A stretch of 64,000 bases of DNA from Serpentinimonas barnesii (GTDB lineage: Bacteria > Pseudomonadota > Gammaproteobacteria > Burkholderiales > Burkholderiaceae_C). This document shows positions 41,975-50,690 of the stretch, one piece after another. Each line of letters begins with the position of its first letter. Position 1 is the stretch's first letter. Below the pieces are notes generated by a model, which had not been told where the DNA came from, did not search any database, and saw only the letters and a program-made list of their open reading frames with translations. A program made the position numbers and the translations under genes. The stretch covers positions 31,119-95,118 of the forward strand of contig NZ_BAWN01000020.1 in assembly GCF_000696225.1 (NCBI RefSeq). The letters are read 5' to 3'.

Positions 41975-42889
41975 CTAGGCCCCTGGCGCCGCGCCCCCGA
42001 GCGCATCGAGCTCCTCGGGCGGGGCCACTGTGACCCGCACCTCTAGGCTGTGCTCGCCGCCCCCGCGGATGACGCCGCGCAAGGGCGAGACGTCTCCAAA
42101 GTCGCGCCCGCTCGCCAGCCTGACGTAATCGGCGCCTGGGCGCTGCATGCCGCAGCGCAGGTTGGTGGGGTCGAAGTCGAACCACTGCCCGTCCAGCGGC
42201 ACCGCCACCCAGGCGTGCGAGGCGTCGGCCCCGATCAGGCGCGGCTGGCCTGCAGGCGGCTGGGTCAGCATATAGCCGCTGCGGTAGCAAGCCGGCAGCC
42301 CCAGGCTGCGCAGGCAACCCAGCATGATGTGGGCGAAATCCTGGCACACCCCGGTGCCTTGTTGCAGCGCCACCCGCGCCGGCGTGTGCACCTCGGTGCT
42401 GGCGGTCTGGTACTTGAGCTGGGTGTGGATTTTTTGCATCAAGTCGTAGCAAGCCTGCAAAAAGGGGCGCTCGGGGGCAAAGGCCGGGCGCGCGAAATCG
42501 GCAAAAATATCATCGATCGGAACAAAGGGGGACGCAAAAACAAACTCGTTGGCGTCGCTGAAGGGGGCCCCGCTGCAAAAGCGCAGCGCCTCGCGCACGC
42601 TTTCCCAAGCCGGGCTGGGGCCCAGGGGAGCGGGCTCATCGGTCTGCACCAGGCTATCGGCCCACACTTGCAGGTGCTCGTGCGACTGCTGCAAGGCAAA
42701 CAGGGTGCAGGCGTTGCCAAAGGCATCGAACTGCTGCTCCCGCCACGTGGGCTGCGGATAAATGAGCAGGTGGTGCGCCAGCACGCGCTGGCCGCTGTCG
42801 GTGAGCGGCTGCAAATGCGCCTTGTGCAAGGCTTGCACCACCGGCGATTGGTAGTGGTAGCGGGTCTTGTGGATGATGCGCAGCAGCAT
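41975..42889 (-). CDS. Transglutaminase-like cysteine protein (small)
   Basis: The 304-residue protein has the bacterial transglutaminase N-terminal beta domain (LLRIIHKTRYHYQSPV) and a papain-like core with the triad Cys182 (GTGVCQDFAHI), His225 (ASHAWVAV) and Asp240 (FDFDPTN). Such proteins in bacteria are thought to act as peptidases or peptide transferases rather than protein cross-linkers. It has no signal peptide, so it is cytoplasmic. It lies 19 bases after the ATP-grasp/alpha-E gene on the same strand and forms the end of the left arm of the cluster. Confidence 0.88.
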   Translation of the reverse strand: MLLRIIHKTRYHYQSPVVQALHKAHLQPLTDSGQRVLAHHLLIYPQPTWREQQFDAFGNACTLFALQQSHEHLQVWADSLVQTDEPAPLGPSPAWESVREALRFCSGAPFSDANEFVFASPFVPIDDIFADFARPAFAPERPFLQACYDLMQKIHTQLKYQTASTEVHTPARVALQQGTGVCQDFAHIMLGCLRSLGLPACYRSGYMLTQPPAGQPRLIGADASHAWVAVPLDGQWFDFDPTNLRCGMQRPGADYVRLASGRDFGDVSPLRGVIRGGGEHSLEVRVTVAPPEELDALGGAAPGA

Positions 42890-42908
42890 GGTGGGGGCTC
42901 GATCTGCA

Positions 42909-45542
42909 CTAGAGCATCAGGCTCTGGCTGCTGCTGTCGGTGTGGCTGAAGTACCAGTCGCCCAGCCGATCAGATACGGCCAGCGCCTGGCTCTCACACG
43001 ACTGCAACAACTGGCGCAGTGCAGGCTGGCTGCTGGCCGTAGCTGCATCATGGGGCACGAAGCCGGGCCTGAGGCCGGGCATGCTTTGGCTGCAGGCACC
43101 GGGCGCGGCCGCGCTGAGCGCGATCAGGTCCCAGCCGCTGGGGTCGGGCAGTTCGCGCAACAGCTGGCTGGCGCGCTGGCCATTCGATTCGGGCAGCTTG
43201 CTCAGGCGCGAACGCAAGGTCGAGAGCACCCAGGCCAGCGAACGCGGGTTGTCGCCGTGCGTGACCAGCATGTGCAACAAGGCCACCCAATCGCGCCGTT
43301 GCTGGTATTGGGCATGGAAGGTGATGGTGCTGTCAAACAAGGCCAGCACGGCTTCGAAGCCTTGGTCGTCGGCGATGCTGTCGGTGTCGATCGCGCTGCC
43401 CAGCGCGTGCGCCAGCGTGCTCAGGCGTTCGATGTGGCGCCCGATGCTGAGCATGCGCCAGCCGTCGTCGCGCACCATGCGGTCGGTCTGCGCTCCGGTG
43501 ATGGCCGAGAGCAGTTCGCTGGCGTGTTGCAGCGCCTCGAGTGCGGCGGGGCTGGCCGAGTCGGCCTCGCAGGCCAGGCGCTGGTGGGCCTGGCTGAAGC
43601 CGGTTTCCACGCGCTCGATCAGGTTGCGCTGCTCTTGCGCCAGGCGCTCGCGCACATGGCTGGCGGTGTTGCGCAGGGCGCGCAGGGTGTAGCCCACGCT
43701 GTGGGCGCCCGAATCGGCCCCCAGCATGGCAATCACGGCGCGGGCAAATACGCGCGCCGACTGCTGCGCATTGGGCACGGCAGGCAGCACCAGGCCGTTG
43801 AATTTGGCGCAAACCGACAACCAGGCCAGCAATTGGGGCCGGATTTGCTCTTCGCTTTGCAGGCAGCGCAGGGTCAGGCTGGCCAGCCGCACGGCGTTGT
43901 CGGCGCGCTCGGTGTGGCGCCCGAGCCAGAACAGGTTTTCGGCCGAGCGGCTGGTGATGAGGCGTTTTTGCAGCGCCAGGCTCAGGGTGCTGGGCGCGCT
44001 TTGCAGCAGGCTGGTCTGGTCCACTTCGCCTTGGGTCAGCACCCAGCAGTCGGCGCTGCTGCTGCCGCGCTGCATCGGGGCCATGGCTTGCCAGCGCGGC
44101 CCTAGGCGCACCAGCCCGCCGGGCAGCACGCGCCAGGACCTGGCCCCGTCGGCGAGCGCAAACACGCGCAGCAGCGCCGGGCGGTGCATGATTTGCTTGC
44201 CGTGCCAGATGGGGTGTTGCGACAGCGGCAGGTGGCTTTGCAGGGTGTGCTCATCGGGGCGGCGCACGATGCGCCCGGCCAGTTGGTCCAGCCCGGAGGG
44301 GGTCAGGGTGGGGCCGAACACCGCCTCGTGGCCTGCGCCGTGGGGGTTGAAGGTGCTTTTGAGCACGCCCTGGCGCAGCCCCTGCAGCGCGCTGTGCCGG
44401 TGTTCGGCCTCACCGCACCACCAAGTGGGCAAGGAGGGCAGGGCCAGCGGCTGGCCCAGCAGGTGCTCGCTGATGGCGGGCAGGTAGCCCAGCAGCGCGC
44501 TCGATTCCAGCGGGGCCGAGCCGGGCGCGTTGGCCAGCAGCAAATGGCCCGCACGCAGCGCCTGCATCAGGCCCGGCACGCCCAAGTTGGAGTCGGGGCG
44601 CAGCTCGAGCGGGTCCAGCCATTGGTCGTCCAGGGTTTTGATCAGCACATCGATGGGCTCCAGCCCCTCGATGGTTTTGAGATACAGGCGCTGCTCGCGC
44701 ACCGTCAGGTCGTTGCCCTCAACCAGGTTCAGCCCTAGGTAGCGCGCCAGGTAGGTGTGCTCAAAGTAGCTGCGGGTGTGGGGGCCGCCGGTGAGCAAGG
44801 CCATGCGCGCCTCGGTCCCGCGCGGCGAGAGCGTTTGCAAGCCCTGCATCAGCGCCTTGTAGCTGGCCGCTAGGCGCTGCACGCGCATGGAGGCAAAGGC
44901 TTGCGGGAACTGGCGCGCAATGGCGATGCGGTTTTCCAGCAGATAGCCCAAACCGGGCGGGGCCTGGGTGCGCTGCGACAACACCCACCAGCGCCCGTCG
45001 GGGCCGCGCGCCAAATCGAATGCGGTGATGTGCAGCCAGGTCTGCCCCAGCGCTTCTACCCCTTGCATGGCGCGCAGGTAGTCGGGGTGGCCCAGCGCCA
45101 GCGCCGGCGGCAGCAAGCCACGGCGCAGCAGTTCGCGTGCGCCGTAAAGGTCGGCCATGACGAGGTTGAGCAAGCGCGTGCGCTGCAGCACCCCGGTTTC
45201 GATCTGGCTCCAGTCTTGTGGGCTCACCAGCAGCGGAAACAGGTCGAGTGCCCACGGCCGCTGCGGGTTGTGCTCGTCGGCATGGACGTTGTAGCTCACG
45301 CCGTTGTCGCGCAACTGCTGCGCCAGGCTGTGCTGGCGCCGGTTCAGGTCGGCAAAGCCCTCGCTGCCCATGTGTTCGAAAAATTGCGCCCAGAGCGGAT
45401 CCAGGCCATCCGGGCCGGGCTGCAGGCCGCGCAGCTCGTCGAAGTGGCCAGCGGGCACCGCTTGCGCCAAGGCCGCCGCCATGGCGCCGGCTGGGGCGTG
45501 GGTGGCTTGGGCGGGCGGGTTTCGATCGAGGGGGTGGGTCAC
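42909..45542 (-). CDS. Circularly permuted ATP-grasp fused to alpha-E (DUF403) domain
   Basis: The 877-residue protein has a circularly permuted ATP-grasp ligase at about 90-500 and, after LITSRSAENLFWLGRHTERAD, an alpha-E helical domain to the end. The two halves correspond to the separate genes at 49225 and 50691. Its ATP-grasp motif reads IKTLDDQWLDP where the standalone protein has YRRVDDDFLDP, so two arginines are lost, and catalytic competence is uncertain. The family is predicted to form amide bonds on peptides. It lies between the two transglutaminase genes; the gap to the upstream gene is 59 bases. Confidence 0.85.
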   Translation of the reverse strand: MTHPLDRNPPAQATHAPAGAMAAALAQAVPAGHFDELRGLQPGPDGLDPLWAQFFEHMGSEGFADLNRRQHSLAQQLRDNGVSYNVHADEHNPQRPWALDLFPLLVSPQDWSQIETGVLQRTRLLNLVMADLYGARELLRRGLLPPALALGHPDYLRAMQGVEALGQTWLHITAFDLARGPDGRWWVLSQRTQAPPGLGYLLENRIAIARQFPQAFASMRVQRLAASYKALMQGLQTLSPRGTEARMALLTGGPHTRSYFEHTYLARYLGLNLVEGNDLTVREQRLYLKTIEGLEPIDVLIKTLDDQWLDPLELRPDSNLGVPGLMQALRAGHLLLANAPGSAPLESSALLGYLPAISEHLLGQPLALPSLPTWWCGEAEHRHSALQGLRQGVLKSTFNPHGAGHEAVFGPTLTPSGLDQLAGRIVRRPDEHTLQSHLPLSQHPIWHGKQIMHRPALLRVFALADGARSWRVLPGGLVRLGPRWQAMAPMQRGSSSADCWVLTQGEVDQTSLLQSAPSTLSLALQKRLITSRSAENLFWLGRHTERADNAVRLASLTLRCLQSEEQIRPQLLAWLSVCAKFNGLVLPAVPNAQQSARVFARAVIAMLGADSGAHSVGYTLRALRNTASHVRERLAQEQRNLIERVETGFSQAHQRLACEADSASPAALEALQHASELLSAITGAQTDRMVRDDGWRMLSIGRHIERLSTLAHALGSAIDTDSIADDQGFEAVLALFDSTITFHAQYQQRRDWVALLHMLVTHGDNPRSLAWVLSTLRSRLSKLPESNGQRASQLLRELPDPSGWDLIALSAAAPGACSQSMPGLRPGFVPHDAATASSQPALRQLLQSCESQALAVSDRLGDWYFSHTDSSSQSLML

Positions 45543-45601
45543 GGGGTGGAGCAGGCGGTTCGACAGGTGCCCGCAGCGGGCTTGGGGACCTAGTATGGGG
45601 C

Positions 45602-48600
45602 TTATTTTCGCAGGTCGAGCGTAAACGGAAACTCGCGGCTGATGCGCGCGGGCTGCAACAGCAGCGGCCCCGGTGTGTGGTTAAAGGGCACAAAACGCGC
45701 CAGCCGACGGCTTTCGGCTTCGAAGGCGTTGACCGGCAAGGTGTCGTAGCTGCGCCCTCCGGGGTGTGTCACATGGTACTGGCAGCCGCCGATGGAGCGC
45801 TGCATCCAGGTGTCCACGATGTCGAAGCTCAGCGGTGCCTGCACGCCAATGGTCGGGTGCAGCGCCGAGGGGGGGTTCCAGGCCTTGAAGCGCACCCCGG
45901 CCACGTAGTCGCCCACCGTGCCGGTGGGGTGCAGCGGCAGGGTGTGGCCGTTGCAGGCGATCTGGTAGCGGCTGTCGTTGTGGCCGCGCAGGCGCACCTC
46001 GATGCGCTCCAGCGACGAATCCACGTAGCGCACGGTGCTGCCCGCGCCGCCTTCTTCGCCCATTACGTGCCAGGGTTCCAGTGCGTGGCGCAAAGTCAGC
46101 TCCAGGCCGCGGTGCTGCACCTGGCCTATGGAGGGGAAGCGAAACTCGAAGTGCGGCTCGAACCACTCGCGCTCGAAGCGGTAGCCAAATGCAGCCAGTT
46201 CGTCGAGCACGTCTTCAAAATCCAGGCGCACGAAGGTGGGCAGCATGAAGCGGTCGTGCAGTTCGGTACCCCAGCGGCTGAGCGGGCCGCTCCAAGGCTG
46301 TTGCCAAAAGCGCGCCACCAAAGCCCGCAGCAGCAGTTGCTGGGCCACGCTCATGCGCGCGTGCGGCGGCATCTCGAAAGCGCGCAGTTCCAGCAGCCCG
46401 AGGCGGCCGCTGGCGCTGTCGGGGCTAAAGAGCTTGTCGATGCAAAACTCGCTGCGGTGCGTGTTGCCGGTGACGTCGATGAGCAGGTTGCGCAGAATGC
46501 GGTCCACCGTCCAGGGGGACAGGTAGTCGGTGTGGCTGCCGCCCTTGGGGCTTGGGCCTGGCTTTGCTGCGCCAAGCGCCCGGATTTGCGCCAGCGCGAT
46601 TTCGAGCTCGTAGAGCTGGTCGTTGCGCGCTTCGTCCACGCGCGGCGACTGGCTGGTCGGGCCGATGAACAAGCCGCTGAACAAATAGCTCAGGCTGGGG
46701 TGGTTGTGCCAATAGGCGAGCAGGCTGGCCAGCAGGTCGGGGCGGCGCAAAAAAGGCGAATCGGCCGCTGTGGCCCCGCCGAGCACGAAGTGGTTGCCGC
46801 CGCCGGTGCCGGTGTGGCTGCCGTCGGTCATGAATTTTTCGGCACACAGGTGGGTCTGGTGCGCCGCTTCGTAGAGGAACTCGGTGTGCTCGACCAGCTC
46901 GCCCCAGTTGTGCGCCGGGTGGATGTTGACCTCGATCACGCCCGGGTCGGGGGTGACTTGGAGTAGCTTGAGGCGGGCATCGCGCGGCGGCGGGTAGCCT
47001 TCGAGCACCACCCGCAGGCCCAGCTTGGCGGCCGTGGCTTCCACTGCGGCCAGCAGCTCCAGGTAGGGTTCGAGCTGCTCCAGCGGCGGCATGAACACAT
47101 ACAAATGCTGGCTCTGGCTGCCGTGGCTGGCTTCGCTGGCTGGCCCGTTGGCGCGCTGCGGGTCGCGGGCTTCAACGCACAGGGCGGTGCGCATCAGCCA
47201 GGCGGCCGATTCGCCGCGCTGCGGAATCCGCACCGGGCCGCCCGCTTGCTGCGTCGGGTGCGGCTGGCGCAATATCTGGGCGCTGGGCAGGGCCGGGCTG
47301 GGGGCTTGGGGGTCGGCTTCGGTGCGCGCCGGGCTGTCGGCCGCCGAGGCCCAAGGCAGCGCATCGAGCGGCAGCCGGTAGCCCATGGGCGAGTCGCCGG
47401 GTATGAGGTAGAGGCGCTGCTCGCGCAACAACCACGGCCCGCTGCGCCAGCGCCAGCGGCTCTGCGCAGACGCATCGCTCGCAGCCCCCGGTGCCGCGCC
47501 AGGCTTGCCGTCATCGGCTTGCAGCGGCAACACATAGCCCACCGGCGACTGCAAGCCTTGCCCGAAAACGCGGCGCAGGCGCGCGCGCTCGTGCTCGTCG
47601 TCGAGCTTGGAGTCAAAGGGGTCCACGTTGAGTGGCAACTGGCGTTCGCGCCACAGGTAGTACCAGGTGTCCTCAAAGCCGGGCCGGATGTGCTCGGTCG
47701 GCAAGCCCAGTTGCTGCGCCAGCGCCTCGATGAAGCGCTGTGCCTCGGCGGCGCCGTACTGCGCCGGCTCGCGTTCGTCGGCCAGCAGGGCGGGTTGCTG
47801 CCAGATCGCCTCGCCGTCGGCGCGCCAAAACAGCGACAGCGCCCAGCGTGGCAGTTGCTCACCGGGGTACCACTTGCCCTGGCCCAGGTGCAGGCAGCCG
47901 CCGGCCCCGTATTGCTGGCGCAGGCGGTGCAGCAGGTCGGTGGCATAAATGCGTTTGGTCGGGCCCAGCGCATCGGTGTTCCACTCGGGCGCATCGCGGT
48001 CGCGGGTGGCCACGAAGGTGGGCTCGCCGCCCATGGTCAGGCGCACATCGTGGGTGTGCAAGTCTTGCTCGACCTGCTCGCCCAGGGCGTTGATGGCGCT
48101 CCACTGCGCCTCGGTGTAGGGTTTGGTGACGCGCGCCGTTTCCAGGCTGCGCTGCACCTGCATGTGGTGCTGAAACTCGACCTCGCATTCATCGAGCGCA
48201 CCTGAAATGGGGGCCGCGCTGGAGGGCTTGGGCGTGCAGGCCAGTGGGATGTGGCCCTCGCCCGCCAGCAAGCCCGAGGTCGGGTCGAGCCCGATCCAGC
48301 CCGCCCCCGGCAGATAGACCTCGCACCAAGCGTGCAGATCGGTGAAATCGGCCACGGGGCCGGCCGGGCCATCCACGGCCTTGACGTCGGGGCTGAGCTG
48401 GATCAGGTAGCCCGAAACGAAGCGCGCCGCCAGCCCCAGGTGGCGCAGCACCTGCACCAGCAGCCAACTGCTGTCGCGGCAGGAGCCGCTGCCCAGGCTC
48501 AGCGTTTGCTCGGGGCTCTGCACGCCGGGTTCGAGCCGGATGGTGTAGCGTATGTCGCCTTGCACTTTTTGGTTGAGGGCGACCAGAAAATCCAGTGTGC

Positions 48601-49018
48601 GCAGCGGCTGGCGCTCGATTGTGGCCAGGTAGGCTTGCAGCCGGGGTGTGGCCGCCGCATGCGCCAGGTAGGGTGCCAGTTCGGCGCGCAAGCCGCTGGG
48701 GTAGGCAAAGGGCACCTGCTCGGCATAGGGTTCGAGGAAAAAATCGAACGGGTTGTGCACCGCCATTTCCAGCAGCAGTTCAACCGTGACCTTGAACTCG
48801 CGCGTGGGCTCTTGAAACACCAGCCGGGCTTGGTAGTTGGCAAACGGGTCTTGCTGCCAGTTGATGAAGTGCGCGGCGGGCTCGATGCGCTGCGTGTAGG
48901 CCAGCACCTGGGTGCGACAGTGTGGGGCCGGACGCAAGCGCACCACCTGCGGGCCCAAGTTGATCAGGCGGTCGTAGCGGTAGTGCGTGGTGTGGCTGAG
49001 GGCAACTTGGATCGACAT
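45602..49018 (-). CDS. Large transglutaminase-like protein with DUF2126 domain
   Basis: The 1138-residue protein begins with a transglutaminase N-terminal domain (SIQVALSHTTHYRYDRL) and a core with Cys180 (GSGSCRDSSW), His229 (DLHAWCEV) and Asp245 (LDPTSG). From about 320 to the C-terminus is the DUF2126 region, including LTMGGEPTFVATRDRDAPEW and the GTGGGNHFVLGG motif, which resembles an amidoligase of the glutamine-synthetase-like type. It is therefore a peptidase/transferase joined to a possible ligase. It is the first gene of the left arm, facing away from the divergent sigma-54 region. Confidence 0.87.
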   Translation of the reverse strand: MSIQVALSHTTHYRYDRLINLGPQVVRLRPAPHCRTQVLAYTQRIEPAAHFINWQQDPFANYQARLVFQEPTREFKVTVELLLEMAVHNPFDFFLEPYAEQVPFAYPSGLRAELAPYLAHAAATPRLQAYLATIERQPLRTLDFLVALNQKVQGDIRYTIRLEPGVQSPEQTLSLGSGSCRDSSWLLVQVLRHLGLAARFVSGYLIQLSPDVKAVDGPAGPVADFTDLHAWCEVYLPGAGWIGLDPTSGLLAGEGHIPLACTPKPSSAAPISGALDECEVEFQHHMQVQRSLETARVTKPYTEAQWSAINALGEQVEQDLHTHDVRLTMGGEPTFVATRDRDAPEWNTDALGPTKRIYATDLLHRLRQQYGAGGCLHLGQGKWYPGEQLPRWALSLFWRADGEAIWQQPALLADEREPAQYGAAEAQRFIEALAQQLGLPTEHIRPGFEDTWYYLWRERQLPLNVDPFDSKLDDEHERARLRRVFGQGLQSPVGYVLPLQADDGKPGAAPGAASDASAQSRWRWRSGPWLLREQRLYLIPGDSPMGYRLPLDALPWASAADSPARTEADPQAPSPALPSAQILRQPHPTQQAGGPVRIPQRGESAAWLMRTALCVEARDPQRANGPASEASHGSQSQHLYVFMPPLEQLEPYLELLAAVEATAAKLGLRVVLEGYPPPRDARLKLLQVTPDPGVIEVNIHPAHNWGELVEHTEFLYEAAHQTHLCAEKFMTDGSHTGTGGGNHFVLGGATAADSPFLRRPDLLASLLAYWHNHPSLSYLFSGLFIGPTSQSPRVDEARNDQLYELEIALAQIRALGAAKPGPSPKGGSHTDYLSPWTVDRILRNLLIDVTGNTHRSEFCIDKLFSPDSASGRLGLLELRAFEMPPHARMSVAQQLLLRALVARFWQQPWSGPLSRWGTELHDRFMLPTFVRLDFEDVLDELAAFGYRFEREWFEPHFEFRFPSIGQVQHRGLELTLRHALEPWHVMGEEGGAGSTVRYVDSSLERIEVRLRGHNDSRYQIACNGHTLPLHPTGTVGDYVAGVRFKAWNPPSALHPTIGVQAPLSFDIVDTWMQRSIGGCQYHVTHPGGRSYDTLPVNAFEAESRRLARFVPFNHTPGPLLLQPARISREFPFTLDLRK

Positions 49019-49102
49019 GGCGTGCTTTCGCTTGAGAGGTGCTGCGCAAGGGGCATCGCGGAGTGCGGCGCCCTAGAGCCATGCAAAGATTGCGCCAGCT
49101 TG

Positions 49103-49118
49103 TGCCCACGGCGTGCCA
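49103..49118 (-). promoter_or_regulatory. Near-consensus sigma-54 promoter for the left arm
   Basis: On the minus strand the sequence is TGGCACGCCGTGGGCA: a perfect -24 block TGGCACG and the invariant GG and GC spaced by exactly ten bases. The -12 block is GGGCA instead of TTGCA/T. The predicted start would be about 74 bases before the DUF2126 gene. It is likely real given the perfect site facing the other way 40 bases further on, but it may be weak. Confidence 0.45.
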
Positions 49119-49159
49119 AGCTTGCGGCAGCGGCCGGGTAGCATGGGTTTTGGGGTTGG

Positions 49160-49175
49160 TGGCACGGCCTTTGCT
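49160..49175 (+). promoter_or_regulatory. Sigma-54 (-24/-12) promoter for the right arm
   Basis: TGGCACGGCCTTTGCT is a full match to the sigma-54 consensus TGGCACG-N4-TTGCW with GG and GC ten bases apart. It lies 50 bases before the ATG of the ATP-grasp gene, leaving about 38 bases of leader that ends with the ribosome site AAGGGGA. Sigma-54 promoters need an activator such as NtrC; no clear NtrC site is visible in the gap. Confidence 0.8.
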
Positions 49176-49224
49176 TTAAGCACAGCAGGCGCGCCAACGG
49201 CGGCGGCGCCACCAAGGGGACCCA

Positions 49225-50673
49225 ATGAACCGCACCCACACCTACGACGAGATGTACGCCAGCCTAGGGCAGGCGCGCGCGCATTGCCGCAGTTTCGACC
49301 GCTGGTTGCAAGAGCAGCCCCATGCCGCCATGGCCAGCCGGCGCGAGCAGGCCGAGCTCAACTTTCGCCGCCTGGGCATCACCTTCGCGGTTTATGGCGA
49401 CCAGGACAAAGACGGCAGCGGCACCGAGCGCCTGATCCCCTTCGACCTCATTCCGCGCATCGTTCCGGCGCAGGAATGGCAGCGGCTGCAGGCCGGGCTG
49501 GTGCAGCGGGTGCAGGCGCTCAACCGCTTCATCCACGACATTTACCACGAGCAGGAAATCATCCGGGCCGGGCTGGTGCCGCGCGAGCAAATTGAGGGCA
49601 ATGCACAGTTTCGCCCAGAAATGAAAGGCGTGGCGGTGCCCGGTGGCGTCTATGCCCACATTGCCGGCATCGACATCGTGCGCGCGCCGGTGCCGGGCGG
49701 CGCGGGCGAAGCCGAGTATTTTGTGCTCGAAGACAATTTGCGCGTACCCAGCGGCGTGAGCTATATGCTCGAAGACCGCAAAATGATGATGCGCTTGTTC
49801 CCTGAGCTATTCAGCCTGAACCGGGTGGCCCCGGTGGCGCATTACCCCGATTTGCTGCTCGAAACGCTGCGCGGCGTCTGCCCTGCGCACACCACCGAGC
49901 CCACCGTGGTGCTGCTCACTCCCGGCATGTACAACAGCGCCTATTTCGAGCATGCCTTTCTGGCGCAGCAAATGGGCATGGAGCTGGTTGAGGGCCAAGA
50001 TTTGTTTGTGCGCAACGACTTCGTTTATATGCGCACCACCCAGGGCCCCAAGCGCGTCGATGTGATTTATCGCCGCGTCGATGACGATTTCCTCGACCCC
50101 AGCGCTTTTCGGCCCGATTCCACGCTGGGCTGCCCGGGCCTGCTGCGGGCCTGCCAAAAAGGCCATGTGGCGCTGTGCAATGCCATAGGCACGGGAGTGG
50201 CCGACGACAAATCGATTTACCCCTACGTGCCGGCCATGATCGAGTTTTATCTTGGGCAGCGCCCGATTTTGAGCAATGTGCCCACCTTTCAGGGGCGCAA
50301 GCCCGAGGATCTGGCCTACATTTTGGCCCATCTGGAGGAATTGGTGGTCAAAGAGGTGCACGGAGCGGGCGGCTACGGCATGTTGATTGGCCCGGCGGCC
50401 ACGCGCGCCGAAATCGAGAACTTCCGCCAGGCGCTGCTCAAACGGCCCGACAACTACATCGCTCAGCCCACTTTGAGCTTGTCGAGTTGCCCGACCTTTG
50501 TAGAACAAGGCATTGCGCCGCGCCATGTGGATTTGCGCCCCTTTGTGCTCAGTGGCAAGGTGGTGCAGATGGTGCCCGGCGGCCTGACCCGGGTGGCACT
50601 CAAAGAGGGCTCGTTGGTGGTCAATTCCTCGCAAGGCGGGGGCACCAAAGACACCTGGGTGATGGAAAACTGA
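49225..50673 (+). CDS. Circularly permuted type 2 ATP-grasp protein
   Basis: The 482-residue protein is a stand-alone circularly permuted ATP-grasp (DUF404/DUF407 type). Conserved stretches include GVYAHIAGIDIVR, EYFVLEDNLRVPSGVSYMLE, VIYRRVDDDFLDP and VVKEVHGAGGYGMLIGP. The family is predicted to join an amino acid or peptide by an acyl-phosphate step. It is the first gene of the right arm, under a sigma-54 promoter, and is followed 17 bases later by the alpha-E gene. Confidence 0.9.
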   Translation: MNRTHTYDEMYASLGQARAHCRSFDRWLQEQPHAAMASRREQAELNFRRLGITFAVYGDQDKDGSGTERLIPFDLIPRIVPAQEWQRLQAGLVQRVQALNRFIHDIYHEQEIIRAGLVPREQIEGNAQFRPEMKGVAVPGGVYAHIAGIDIVRAPVPGGAGEAEYFVLEDNLRVPSGVSYMLEDRKMMMRLFPELFSLNRVAPVAHYPDLLLETLRGVCPAHTTEPTVVLLTPGMYNSAYFEHAFLAQQMGMELVEGQDLFVRNDFVYMRTTQGPKRVDVIYRRVDDDFLDPSAFRPDSTLGCPGLLRACQKGHVALCNAIGTGVADDKSIYPYVPAMIEFYLGQRPILSNVPTFQGRKPEDLAYILAHLEELVVKEVHGAGGYGMLIGPAATRAEIENFRQALLKRPDNYIAQPTLSLSSCPTFVEQGIAPRHVDLRPFVLSGKVVQMVPGGLTRVALKEGSLVVNSSQGGGTKDTWVMEN

Positions 50674-50690
50674 AGCAAAGGGGTACAATC

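Noticed and set aside
49081..49120. NtrC binding site upstream of the sigma-54 promoters
   Set aside because: TGCGCC...TGTGCCC at 49091-49107 is vaguely similar but not palindromic enough to claim.
50684..50689. TACAAT as a promoter for the alpha-E gene
   Set aside because: It abuts the ATG at 50691, so transcription would start inside the gene. AAGGGG just upstream explains it as a ribosome site region in an operon.
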